Assembly (NCBI RefSeq): GCF_022815605.1
Contig: NZ_JALGRP010000005.1
Span: 186,001 to 250,000 of the forward strand
Source of the DNA: Microbacterium sp. VKM Ac-2923
Lineage (GTDB): Bacteria > Actinomycetota > Actinomycetes > Actinomycetales > Microbacteriaceae
Reading direction: 5' to 3'
Length of the DNA stretch: 64,000 nt
The notes beneath the pieces are model-generated. The model searched no databases. It was not told the DNA's origin and saw only the letters and a list, made by a program, of their open reading frames with translations. Positions 56,350-64,000 of the stretch are shown in pieces. The translations under genes and the position numbers were made by a program. Numbering within the stretch: position 1 is the first letter of the stretch; each line of letters opens with the position of its first letter.

Positions 56350-57702
56350 TCAGGCGCCGAGCAGCCCGGCGCCCACCGATGCCCCCGCCGCGGGAGCCGG
56401 CGGCACCGCCCACAGCCCCGACCCGACGTGGCGGATGTATTCGCCCAGGGCATCCGTCGACAGCGATCGCTGAAGGGCGACGAATCGATCGGGGTTCTTC
56501 TGGAACGACAGGAAGAACAACCCCGCGTTCAACCGCCCGAGGTCGGTGGTGCCGTCGACGAAGTTGAAGCCCCGGCGGAGGATCCGGATGCCGCCGTTCA
56601 TGTCGGGATGCGCGAGGCGCACGTGGCTGCGCGCATCGATCGCCGGCGTTCCGTCGGGACCGGCCGCCGCGAAGTCGGGAGCGGCGAACTCGTCGCCACC
56701 CGACAGCGGCGCCCCCTGCGCCTTGTCGCGGCCGACCACCCGGTCCTGCTCGGCCAGCCGCGTGCGATCCCACGTCTCGATGAGCATCGCGATGCGCCGC
56801 GCCACCAGGTACGACCCGCCCGCGAGCCACGCCGGACCCTCGGATGCCGAGACCCACACGTTCTCGTCGAGGGCGGCCTCGTCATCGGCGAGGATGTTGG
56901 CCGTTCCGTCCTTGAAGCCGAACAGATTGCGGGGCGTCGCCTGCGCGGCCGTGGTCTTGGACGTGCGTCCGAAGCCGAGCTGCGACCACCGGATCGTCGC
57001 GCGACCGAAGGCGATGCGGCTGAGATTGCGGATCGCGTGCACGGCGACCTGCGGATCGTCGGCGCAGGCCTGGATGCACAGGTCGCCGTCGGAGCGCAGC
57101 GGGTCCAGATCGTCGTTCAGGAACGCCGGCAGTCGCTCGAGACCCGCGGGCTTCTGCCCCTCGAGGCCGAACCGGGAGTCGAACAGCGACGGGCCGAACC
57201 CGAACGTGATGGTGAGGTTGCTCGCCGGTAGCCCGAGCGCTTCGCCCGTGTCGTCCGGCGGCGCCTCGGGCGAGCCGCCGACGGCGCCGGTCGCGCTCAC
57301 GTCGAGCCCCTGCATCATGCGCGTCGCCGCGTACGTCCAGTCCGCGAGCAGCTCGGCGAGGTCGTCGCGGGTGGTGCGCGCCATCATGTCGTACGCCGCG
57401 AAGTGCAGATGTTCCTGCACCGGGGTGGTGATCCCGACCTGGTGGACGCCGGATGCCGGGGCCACGGCATCCATGGCATGCCGCGCCTGATCCTGGCCGT
57501 ACGCGGCGCCACCGACGAGACCTGCGCCTGCGCCGACGACGAGGCTCGTCGCACTCGCCCCGAGCGCGAGGCCGATTAGACCGCGACGCGAGACGCCCGC
57601 TTCGGGCTCGGCGCCCGAACCCGTGCCATCCGGACCCGCGGCTGCCGCCGGACCCGAGGGTCCGGCGGCAGCGGTGGTCTGCTCTTGGTCGCTCACGCTC
57701 AC
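56350..57702 (-). CDS. efeB: Deferrochelatase/peroxidase EfeB
   Basis: Dyp-type heme peroxidase, 450 residues, exported by the Tat pathway (Arg39-Arg40 in VSRRGLIGLALG) and part of the EfeUOB iron system. The Dyp motif GFKDGTANI and the distal Arg region are intact; the proximal heme His lies near the middle. GTG start overlaps the efeO stop (GTGA). The N-terminal ~38 residues before the RR are long for a Tat peptide. Confidence 0.93.
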   Translation of the reverse strand: MSVSDQEQTTAAAGPSGPAAAAGPDGTGSGAEPEAGVSRRGLIGLALGASATSLVVGAGAGLVGGAAYGQDQARHAMDAVAPASGVHQVGITTPVQEHLHFAAYDMMARTTRDDLAELLADWTYAATRMMQGLDVSATGAVGGSPEAPPDDTGEALGLPASNLTITFGFGPSLFDSRFGLEGQKPAGLERLPAFLNDDLDPLRSDGDLCIQACADDPQVAVHAIRNLSRIAFGRATIRWSQLGFGRTSKTTAAQATPRNLFGFKDGTANILADDEAALDENVWVSASEGPAWLAGGSYLVARRIAMLIETWDRTRLAEQDRVVGRDKAQGAPLSGGDEFAAPDFAAAGPDGTPAIDARSHVRLAHPDMNGGIRILRRGFNFVDGTTDLGRLNAGLFFLSFQKNPDRFVALQRSLSTDALGEYIRHVGSGLWAVPPAPAAGASVGAGLLGA

Positions 57703-58928
57703 TCCAGGATGGTGACGGTCAGCTGCGACAGCGGCTCGGCGAGCGCGTTGATGAGGTCGGTGAACTGGCGCTTGTCGGCCTCGGTGAGCTGCGCGTAGGG
57801 CACGAACCCGGCGTCGGCCGAGCCGTGCGCGGCGAGCGCCGCCTCGAGGTCCGTGTACCCGGCGTCGATGCGCGACACGAGTTCGGCGCCCTTGTCACCC
57901 TGCGACTCCGCGAAATCGCGGACGAGGGAGAACGCCATCTTGGAACCCTCGACGTTGGCGGCGAAGTCGTACAGGTCGGTTCCCGACCACCAGTCCTCTT
58001 CGCCGCTGATCTTGCCGGTGGCGACCTCGTCGAGCAGCGCGATCGCGCCGTTCGAGATCCCCGCGACGCCCTGCGCGTCCAGCGCCTCGGTGAACGCGTC
58101 GGAGTGCACGTAGTCGTACAGCTCTTGCGTGTCGGCGATGAGCTTGTCGCCGTACGTCGCGCGCTCCGCGGGGGTCGAGGGCGCCCAGTCCTTCCAGGCG
58201 GACGTCTCGCCGTCGGCGTTCAGCGCGTCCTGCGCCGGGACCCACAGGTCTTTCTCGATGCGGTGGAACCCGGTCCAGGCCAATCCCTCGGCCACCGCGT
58301 CGACCTCGCGGTAGTCGATGCGGGGGTCGAGGTCGCCGAGCGCCTCGGCGATGGGCTCGATTCGCTCGTAGGAGGCGCGTACCCGCGGGAACTGCTCGCG
58401 CGCCGCGGCGTCGTCGCTGGAGGCGTAAGCCGCGGCGAACGTCTGCACGGCCGGGATCAGCTGCCCGACCTGGTCTTTCACGAAGGCGGCGTACAGGTCG
58501 ACGGCCTGCTGCTTCTGCTCGGCATCCGGACCCGAGACCGCGACCGCGTCACCGCTGACCGAGAAGCTCGCCCGGCCCACGCCGTCGCCGATCATGCCGG
58601 GCTTGCAGAGGGTGTAGTACTCGCCGGGCTGCGCCACGACGGTGAGGCTGCGCGAGGCGCCCGGAGCAATGTTCTCGACCTCACCCACGATGCGCAGGCC
58701 GTCGGATGCCAGCAGGTAGAACTCCGTGGTCTGGTCGCTCTTGTTGCTCACGTCGAAGGCGAGGGTGCCGCTCGGCGCCGACGCGGCCGAGACGGCGCAC
58801 CCGTCGGCGGTCGAGGTGACGGTGAGCGCCCCGGAGGAGGCGGCGTCGGTCTTCGCGACGCAGCCCGTGAGGATGAGGGCGGCGGCGCCGGCCACGGCCG
58901 TGGCCGCGAGGAGGCGAGTCGAGGTCAT
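57699..58928 (-). CDS. efeO: EfeO iron-uptake lipoprotein
   Basis: 409 residues. Signal peptide with lipobox ILTGC (Cys23), a cupredoxin-like N-terminal domain (about 30-125) and the C-terminal M75 peptidase domain with the HxxE metal motif (GFHRIEKDLW). It delivers ferrous iron to EfeU. Full two-domain form, as in EfeO of E. coli. Second gene of efeUOB. Confidence 0.93.
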   Translation of the reverse strand: MTSTRLLAATAVAGAAALILTGCVAKTDAASSGALTVTSTADGCAVSAASAPSGTLAFDVSNKSDQTTEFYLLASDGLRIVGEVENIAPGASRSLTVVAQPGEYYTLCKPGMIGDGVGRASFSVSGDAVAVSGPDAEQKQQAVDLYAAFVKDQVGQLIPAVQTFAAAYASSDDAAAREQFPRVRASYERIEPIAEALGDLDPRIDYREVDAVAEGLAWTGFHRIEKDLWVPAQDALNADGETSAWKDWAPSTPAERATYGDKLIADTQELYDYVHSDAFTEALDAQGVAGISNGAIALLDEVATGKISGEEDWWSGTDLYDFAANVEGSKMAFSLVRDFAESQGDKGAELVSRIDAGYTDLEAALAAHGSADAGFVPYAQLTEADKRQFTDLINALAEPLSQLTVTILE

Positions 58929-58988
58929 GATGCTCCGTTCGGATGGAGGATGGATGCCGCGGCGTCGGGTGCGCGCGGGAACCGGGGT

Positions 58989-60050
58989 CTACGGGGCGGC
59001 GGTGACGCCGGAGGGGCGAGCGTCCGCGGGGGCGGCGGGGTTCGGGGGCGCGACGCTGCCCGACGCGTGCGGGGACACGGCGGGCGACACCGCGGCGGAC
59101 GGAGGCGTCGAGGCGTCTTCGGACGCCGATGCCACGGCATCGTCGATCGGCACCGCCGGGCGCGGGCGGCGGTTCGCGCGCACCCCGCGGACGAACAGCG
59201 GCACGACGATCGCGACGTAGAGCACCCAGGCGATCACCTGCAGCCAGGTCATCGCGGGCATGAAGCCGACGGTCGCCTGCAGCAACGCCGCGAGGGGCCC
59301 GGACGGGGCGATCTGTGCGGACACGTCGAACGCCCACCCGAAGGGGAAGCCGGCCCAGCCGGTGGCGACGCCCCCGGTGACGGGGTCGAGCGGGGCCGCG
59401 CCGCCGAACGGGCCGGGGAGGGCGCCCGCTTCCTGCAGATCGTGGATCGCGTACGCCAACACTCCCGCGGCCACGACGACGAGGAATCCCCCGCTCCAGG
59501 TGAAGAAGCGGCCCAGATTGAGCCGCAGCATCCCGCGAGCGATGAGCCAGCCGAGCACGACGGCGATGCCGAGACCCACCACGGCTCCGAGGAGGGCTTC
59601 CGACCGATCCTGGAAGGACTGCACCATCGCCCACAGGAACAGCGTGGTCTCGACCCCCTCGCGCGCGACCGAGACGAAGCCGATCGCGACCAGCGCCCAC
59701 ACACCGCCCCGGAGCGCCCTGTCGACGCCGCCCTCGAGACCGGCTTTGAGCGAGCGGCCGGCCTTCTGCATCCAGAAGATCATCCAGGTGACCATGGCCA
59801 CGGCAAGAAGCGACATCCCCCCACCGAGAAGCTCCTGCGCCTCGAACGTGAGCATGTACGCCCCGAAGGTGAAGACCGCTCCGACGCCGAGAGCGAGGGC
59901 CACCGCGAGCCCGACGCCCGTCCAGAGCTTCGGCAGGGCATCGCGACGCCCGACGCGGGTGAGGTAGGCCACGAGGATGCCGACGACGAGCGCGGCTTCG
60001 AGGCCTTCGCGGAGGCCGATGAGGAAGGTGGCGAAGAAACTGGCGAGCAC
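58989..60050 (-). CDS. efeU: Iron permease EfeU (FTR1 family)
   Basis: 353 residues, about seven membrane segments. Both REXXE iron-binding motifs are intact: REGLE (14-18) and REGVE. The C-terminal ~70 residues are Pro/Ala/Ser-rich and probably cytosolic or extracellular disordered tail, longer than in E. coli. GTG start at 60050. A DtxR/IdeR-like iron box lies 53 bases upstream. Confidence 0.93.
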   Translation of the reverse strand: MLASFFATFLIGLREGLEAALVVGILVAYLTRVGRRDALPKLWTGVGLAVALALGVGAVFTFGAYMLTFEAQELLGGGMSLLAVAMVTWMIFWMQKAGRSLKAGLEGGVDRALRGGVWALVAIGFVSVAREGVETTLFLWAMVQSFQDRSEALLGAVVGLGIAVVLGWLIARGMLRLNLGRFFTWSGGFLVVVAAGVLAYAIHDLQEAGALPGPFGGAAPLDPVTGGVATGWAGFPFGWAFDVSAQIAPSGPLAALLQATVGFMPAMTWLQVIAWVLYVAIVVPLFVRGVRANRRPRPAVPIDDAVASASEDASTPPSAAVSPAVSPHASGSVAPPNPAAPADARPSGVTAAP

Positions 60051-60102
60051 GGGCGGTGATCCGACTTTCGGGTTCAGGGGAGCCGCGACGCTGCGGATCG
60101 GG

Positions 60103-60121
60103 TAAGGACAGCCTCACCTGA
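60103..60121. promoter_or_regulatory. DtxR/IdeR-type iron box upstream of efeUOB
   Basis: TAAGGACAGCCTCACCTGA matches 14 of 19 positions of the actinobacterial consensus TTAGGTTAGSCTAACCTAA. Placed between the efeU start and the divergent oxygenase gene. Predicts repression of efeUOB when iron is sufficient. Confidence 0.65.
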
Positions 60122-60309
60122 CTGTGACAGATTACGCATGTTCGCCGTTTCGCGCACCTCCGATCTCCGGCGCGCCGTCGCTCCGCCCCTCCCGGTGCCG
60201 CATCAGCGGGGAGGGTCGGAGCCCGGCGGCCATCCGGCGACGCGCGCCGCCCGGGCGACCGAGACGGTAACGGTCGGCAACATTCCGCGCGCCCGCGGCG
60301 GGAGCGACC

Positions 60310-60315
60310 TAGCCT
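60310..60315 (+). promoter_or_regulatory. -10 of the oxygenase gene
   Basis: TAGCCT ending six bases before the ATG at 60322; leaderless architecture. Confidence 0.5.
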
Positions 60316-60321
60316 CGTCGC

Positions 60322-61338
60322 ATGCCCGACCTGAATCTCCCCGTTCTCGACCTCTCCCTGCTCGACCAGGGTCCGGATGCCGCCGCCCGCTTCCGCGATG
60401 AGCTGCGCGCGGCCACCCACGACGTCGGCTTCTTCTACCTGACCGGCACCGGCGTCAGCGCCGAGCTCGAGACGAACCTGTTACGGGTGGCCAAGGATTT
60501 CTTCGCCCTCCCGGATGCCGAGAAACTCGCGATCGAGAACGTCACCAGCCCGCACTTCCGCGGCTACACGCGCGTCGGCGGCGAGCGCACGCAGGGCCGC
60601 GTCGACTGGCGCGAGCAGATCGACATCGGTCCCGAGCGCGACGCGATCCGGGACCCCGACGGCCCGGGCTACAACCGTCTGATCGGACCGAACCTCTGGC
60701 CCGCCGCACAGCCGGAGCTGAAGGAGGTCGTCACCGAGTGGCACGACCACCTCACCGGCGTCGCCCGCAAGCTGCTGCGCGCGTGGGCGCTCGCCCTCGG
60801 CGCCGAGGAGCAGTACTTCGACCGCCACTTCGGCGACCCGCAGACCCTCATCAAGATCGTCCGCTACCCCGGTAAGGACGACCCGACGCCGCAGCAAGGG
60901 GTGGGCGCGCACAAGGACTCCGGGGTCTTGACGCTGCTCTGGGTCGAGCCCGGCAAGGGCGGGCTGCAAGTGGAGCGCGACGGCGAGTGGGTGGACGCTC
61001 CCCCGGTGTCGGGCGCCTTCGTGGTGAACATCGGCGAGCTGCTCGAGTACGCCACGCAGGGCTACCTGCGCGCGACCAACCACCGCGTGATCTCGCCGCG
61101 CTTCCCCGACGAGCGCATCTCGGTGCCGTTCTTCTTCAACCCCGCGCTCGATGCGCGCCTGCCCATCATCGAGCTGCCGGTCGAGCTCGCGGCCGAAGCC
61201 CGCGGCGTGGAAGAGGACCCGACCAATCCCATCCACGCCACCTACGGCGAGAACGCGCTCAAGTCTCGCCTCCGCGCCCACCCCGACGTGGCCGAGCGCT
61301 GGCACCCCGACCTGGTCGCCGCCCGCGCGGCATCCTGA
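60322..61338 (+). CDS. 2-oxoglutarate/Fe(II)-dependent oxygenase, IPNS-like
   Basis: 338 residues, double-stranded beta-helix oxygenase. N-terminal DIOX_N (LPVLDLSLL... DVGFFYLTGTGV), then the iron triad His197-x-Asp199 (GAHKDSG) and His254 (ATNHRV), with the 2-oxoglutarate Arg265-x-Ser267. Normal length. Substrate unknown; isopenicillin-synthase-like proteins in this clade are uncharacterised. Adjacent to efeUOB, which supplies iron, but transcribed separately. The stop codon lies in the first unit of a tandem repeat. Confidence 0.88.
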   Translation: MPDLNLPVLDLSLLDQGPDAAARFRDELRAATHDVGFFYLTGTGVSAELETNLLRVAKDFFALPDAEKLAIENVTSPHFRGYTRVGGERTQGRVDWREQIDIGPERDAIRDPDGPGYNRLIGPNLWPAAQPELKEVVTEWHDHLTGVARKLLRAWALALGAEEQYFDRHFGDPQTLIKIVRYPGKDDPTPQQGVGAHKDSGVLTLLWVEPGKGGLQVERDGEWVDAPPVSGAFVVNIGELLEYATQGYLRATNHRVISPRFPDERISVPFFFNPALDARLPIIELPVELAAEARGVEEDPTNPIHATYGENALKSRLRAHPDVAERWHPDLVAARAAS

Positions 61339-61440
61339 TCCCGCCCGCCGCCCGCGCGGCATCCTGATCCTGCACGCCACCCGCGCGGCATCCTGATCCT
61401 GCCCGCCAGCCGCGCGGCATCCCTATCCCGCGGGCTCGCC
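61324..61440. repeat. 29-bp tandem repeat spanning the oxygenase stop codon
   Basis: Four units begin at 61324, 61353, 61382 and 61411 (CGCGCGGCATCCTGATCC-type core). The first unit contains the oxygenase stop codon; later units are non-coding copies. Confidence 0.8.
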
Positions 61441-61536
61441 AGTCACACCGCTCGCGAGCCGGGCAGTGTCTGTTCGGGGTTTGCCGCGCACCGGCATCCA
61501 TTGAGGACGGCGCCCGACACCGCCGCGAATTTCATC

Positions 61537-61601
61537 CATAAACACGGATCGTGCGTGTAAACGCTGCGGCACCGTGTTGATGGGCCCGATCCGCGTTTAT
61601 G
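61537..61601. repeat. Inverted repeat CATAAAC(A)CGGATCG
   Basis: 15-base arms (61537-61551 and 61587-61601) with one mismatch and a 35-base centre; A/T-richer than the surroundings. Unknown role, perhaps a protein site or a remnant of a small mobile element. The rest of 61441-61670 has no gene that I can support. Confidence 0.55.
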
Positions 61602-61670
61602 CGTGGCGGTCCCGCATTCGCCGCACGGGTGCGACCGCGTGCGCGCGGGCGTCACGGCATCCGGGAACGA

Positions 61671-61703
61671 CGAAGGCCGCCCCACACCGTGGGGCGGCCT
61701 TCG
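61671..61703 (-). terminator. rpsO terminator
   Basis: Perfect 15-bp stem (61671-61685 with 61689-61703), loop ACC, 27 bases after the rpsO stop. Confidence 0.85.
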
Positions 61704-61730
61704 AGAAAGCGATATACGCGGGGGTCGCGC

Positions 61731-62000
61731 TTAGCGACGGAGACCCAGGCGCTCGATCAGCGAGCGGTAACGCGCGATGTCGATGTCCTGGAGGTAGCCG
61801 AGCAGACGACGGCGCTGACCCACCATCAAGAACAGACCACGACGCGAGTGGTGGTCGTGCTTGTGCTCCTTGAGGTGCTCGGTGAGGTCCTTGATGCGCT
61901 GCGTCAGCATCGCGACCTGCACCTCGGGGGATCCGGTGTCACCGGGGTGCGTCGCGTACTCTTCGATGATCGCCTTCTTGGCGTCAGACTCGAGCGGCAT
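61731..62000 (-). CDS. rpsO: 30S ribosomal protein S15
   Basis: 89 residues, S15 binding the 16S central domain and helix 44 bridge. [30 protein letters not shown] and [18 protein letters not shown] are canonical. Not linked to pnp here, unlike the common rpsO-pnp order. On the minus strand a TTGCCG with TAAAGA 16 bases later (about 62060) could be its promoter. Confidence 0.97.
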   Translation of the reverse strand: MPLESDAKKAIIEEYATHPGDTGSPEVQVAMLTQRIKDLTEHLKEHKHDHHSRRGLFLMVGQRRRLLGYLQDIDIARYRSLIERLGLRR

Positions 62001-62146
62001 AGATGGGATCCCCTTTCTCTCATTGCGCGGCGCCCGACGCCTGATGCGTGGGCTCTCTTTATCCGCGGCCGATCAAACGGCAACCGCATGAGTCTACCGC
62101 ATGCGGATGCCGCAGCCGAACCGCTGCAGCATCCCGGCCGCGCCAG

Positions 62147-62169
62147 GTGTCGGAGGGCTGGCGTAGCCT
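62147..62169 (+). promoter_or_regulatory. Promoter of the DUF167 gene (TGTCGG-N8-TANNNT type)
   Basis: GTGTCGGAG (62147-62155), eight bases, TAGCCT (62164-62169), six bases to the GTG. Confidence 0.5.
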
Positions 62170-62175
62170 CGATCC

Positions 62176-62397
62176 GTGCAGTTCACCGTCCGCGTCAAGC
62201 CCGGCGACCGACGCGGTCCCCTGGTCGAAGACACCGCCCAGGGCCTCGTGGTCCGCGTGCGCGAACGCGCCGTCGACGGTGCCGCCAACAGCGGGGTCGT
62301 CGAAGCGCTCGCCGCCCACTTCGACGTGCGGCCGCGCGATGTCGAGATCCTGCGGGGGCACACGTCCCGCGTGAAACGCGTGGAGGTCGACGCGTGA
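62176..62397 (+). CDS. DUF167 (YggU) family protein
   Basis: 73 residues, small conserved protein (VRVKPGDRRGPLV; VRVRERAVDGAANSGVVEALAAHFDV; SRVKRVEVDA). Function unknown in the family. GTG start; GTGA overlap with the MFS gene, so the two are co-transcribed. Confidence 0.88.
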   Translation: MQFTVRVKPGDRRGPLVEDTAQGLVVRVRERAVDGAANSGVVEALAAHFDVRPRDVEILRGHTSRVKRVEVDA

Positions 62398-63698
62398 GCG
62401 TGCGCCAGAGCGCGTTCATCGATCTACGCCCCCTCACGACCTCCCCCGCATTCGCCCGCCTGTGGATCGGGTCCACGCTGGCCGGGCTCGGCGGCCAGCT
62501 CACCGTGGTCGCGGTCATGCTGCACGTGTTCGAGTTGACCCAGAGCACTCTCGCGGTGTCGATGATCGCGGTCGCGGGACTCCTGCCGATGATCGCGGCG
62601 GGCCTGTACGGCGGCATGCTCGCCGACGCGTTCGACCGCCGCACGGTGGCCCTGCTCGCGGCCGTGGTCACCTTCGCCTCGACCGCACTGCTCGCGGTGT
62701 TGGCGTGGACCGGGCTCGAGACAGTGGGGTGGCTCTTCGTCCTCAGCGTGGTGAATTCCGCAGCCAACTCGATCGTCATGGCCACCAAGTCGGCGATCAC
62801 TCCGCGCCTCCTCCCCCGCGATCTGCTGCCGGCCGCCGCCGCGCTGCAGGGGGTCACCTTCGGCATCATGGTGATGGCCGGTCCCGCGCTCGCGGGGGTG
62901 CTCGTCGCCGTCGCCGGCTACGCGTGGACCTACTCCCTCGACGTGCTGCTCATGACGTCGCTGTTCCTCGGCCTGTGGTCGCTGCCGAAGCTCCGTCCGG
63001 AAGGCGAGGTGGTGCGCCCCGGCCTGGAGTCGCTGCGCGACGGCGTGCGGTTCCTGCGCCGCGCACCCAACATCCGCCTGCAGTACGTGCTCGACATCAT
63101 CGCGATGACCTTCGGCCAGCCGGTGGCCCTGTTCCCCGCGATCGGCGCGGTCCTCCTCGGCGGCGGTGCGATCACCACGGGCGTGCTCACGGCGGCGGTC
63201 GCCGCGGGTGCCTTCCTGTCGAGCCTGTTCTCCGGACCCATCGGCCGCGTCCGCCGCCAGGGGCTCGGCATCGAGAGGGCGATCCAGGTCTATGGTCTGT
63301 CAATCGGCGCCTTCGGGCTCGTGCTGCTCGCCGCCGCGTCGGGCTGGCTCCGCCCCGAGGTCGTCGACGAGTCGCACGCCGCCGTCGCCCTGATCGTCCT
63401 GGCAGCCATCGCCCTTTCGGTCTCCGGCGCCGCCGACAACGTCAGCGCCATCTACCGGTCGACCATGATGCAGGCGGCGGTTCCGGATGCCATGCGCGGC
63501 CGTCTCCAGGGCATCTTCATCGTGGTGGTGGCCGGCGGTCCGCGCGTGGGTGCCCTGTACGCCGGCACCCTCGCGACCATCGCGGCCCTCTGGGTGCCGC
63601 CCCTGCTCGGCGGCCTCGTGATCCTGGCCCTCGTGGGCACTCTCGTACGCCTCTCGCCCCGGTTCCGGCAGTACGACGCACGTGATCCGCAGCCCTGA
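62394..63698 (+). CDS. MFS transporter (EntS/MFS_3-like)
   Basis: 434 residues, 12-TM major facilitator of the enterobactin-exporter-like subgroup. AFARLWIGSTLAGLGGQL at the start, LADAFDRRTVALLAAV cytoplasmic loop motif, PDAMRGRLQGIFIVVVAGGP late. Drug or siderophore efflux is possible but not proven. GTG start overlaps the DUF167 stop. The first 12 residues carry a short basic tail. Confidence 0.87.
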   Translation: MSVRQSAFIDLRPLTTSPAFARLWIGSTLAGLGGQLTVVAVMLHVFELTQSTLAVSMIAVAGLLPMIAAGLYGGMLADAFDRRTVALLAAVVTFASTALLAVLAWTGLETVGWLFVLSVVNSAANSIVMATKSAITPRLLPRDLLPAAAALQGVTFGIMVMAGPALAGVLVAVAGYAWTYSLDVLLMTSLFLGLWSLPKLRPEGEVVRPGLESLRDGVRFLRRAPNIRLQYVLDIIAMTFGQPVALFPAIGAVLLGGGAITTGVLTAAVAAGAFLSSLFSGPIGRVRRQGLGIERAIQVYGLSIGAFGLVLLAAASGWLRPEVVDESHAAVALIVLAAIALSVSGAADNVSAIYRSTMMQAAVPDAMRGRLQGIFIVVVAGGPRVGALYAGTLATIAALWVPPLLGGLVILALVGTLVRLSPRFRQYDARDPQP

Positions 63699-63834
63699 CG
63701 CTGCTCCCCCCGCTCCGCCCTCTCCGCGGCGCGCTTCCGCCCGCCCGAGGCCGCCGCCCCGCACCGCGACCGCCGCAGGGTCTGACTGCCGATCGTCGGC
63801 GGATTCCGGCCGTCGCACTCGCCCGGACGGTGCG

Positions 63835-63857
63835 ATGTCGGTGCGCGGGCCTAGGGT
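63835..63857 (+). promoter_or_regulatory. Promoter of the EamA gene (TGTCGG-N8-TANNNT type)
   Basis: ATGTCGGTG (63835-63843), eight bases, TAGGGT (63852-63857), seven bases to the GTG. Best match in the window to the mycobacterial RecA-NDp consensus (8 of 9 bases). Confidence 0.55.
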
Positions 63858-63864
63858 CGGGAAC

Positions 63865-64000
63865 GTGGCATCCGGTCCCTCTCCCTCCCCCGTCTCGATC
63901 GCTGTCCAGTTCGTCCTCGCCGGGATCGTCTGGGGCTCGAGCTTCCTCTTCATCGCGGTCGCCCTCACCGGCATGACACCGCCACAGGTCGCCGGCGGTC
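63865..64000 (+). CDS. EamA family transporter, 5' part
   Basis: First ~45 residues only (VASGPSPSPVSIAVQFVLAG, then IVWGSSFLFIAVAL). The WGSSFLFI motif at the first membrane segment is typical of DMT-superfamily EamA exporters. GTG start fixed by the promoter. The rest lies beyond the window. Confidence 0.8.
   Translation, partial: MASGPSPSPVSIAVQFVLAGIVWGSSFLFIAVALTGMTPPQVAGG

Overview
The window is a very GC-rich actinobacterial chromosome segment with tightly packed genes, many GTG or TTG starts and 1-4 base start/stop overlaps. Gene content and order point to Microbacteriaceae, most likely Microbacterium (inference; no 16S rRNA is present). Signs include gluABCD for glutamate uptake, bifunctional PriA, the ftsK-pgsA-cinA-clgR-DUF3046-recA-recX block, lexA divergent from a LysM division-inhibitor type gene, and efeUOB. 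No tRNA, rRNA, insertion sequence, prophage or CRISPR array was recognised.

Layout. 1-7.4 kb (minus): 5' part of pheT, pheS, glutamate ABC transporter, an rRNA/tRNA 2'-O-methyltransferase and infC-rpmI-rplT. 7.6-8.6 kb: a DUF1844 gene followed by a palindrome and a degenerate ~60-bp tandem array. 8.65-12.6 kb (minus): hisC-hisB-hisH-priA-sseB-like. 12.6-13.9 kb: the SOS pair, LysM gene and lexA. 14-24.6 kb: S9 peptidase, hflX, a methyltransferase, dapF, miaA, miaB and a large LuxR-type regulator. 24.7-31.5 kb (minus): recX, recA, DUF3046, clgR, cinA-type amidohydrolase, pgsA, ftsK. 31.5-43.6 kb: GNAT, rnj, dapA, Nudix, SDR-dfrA-thyA, a thioredoxin/DUF4395/OsmC/epimerase run, dapB, a phosphatase and a catalytically altered aldo/keto reductase. 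43.8-46.1 kb: pnp. 46.4-61.6 kb is more accessory: a secreted coiled-coil/transglycosylase-like protein, REP-like repeats, a glycosyltransferase-SGNH hydrolase fusion, DedA, a frameshifted kinase, a cytoplasmic-looking DNA/RNA endonuclease, a two-component flavin monooxygenase, efeUOB with an iron box, and a 2-oxoglutarate/Fe(II) oxygenase. 61.7-64 kb: rpsO, DUF167, an MFS transporter and the start of an EamA transporter.

Regulation is the most interesting theme. At least ten genes carry a TANNNT -10 box exactly six bases before the start codon, which predicts leaderless mRNAs. Four -10 boxes (recA, ftsK, S9 peptidase, DUF167) plus the EamA gene also carry TGTCGG-like sequence exactly eight bases upstream of the -10. 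This is the arrangement of the LexA-independent DNA-damage promoter (RecA-NDp, PafBC-type) known from mycobacteria. LexA-box matches lie upstream of recA and directly on the -10 of the LysM gene, whose 5' leader is almost entirely one long hairpin. infC starts with ATT, and the infC and DUF1844 promoters share one symmetrical -10 heptamer.
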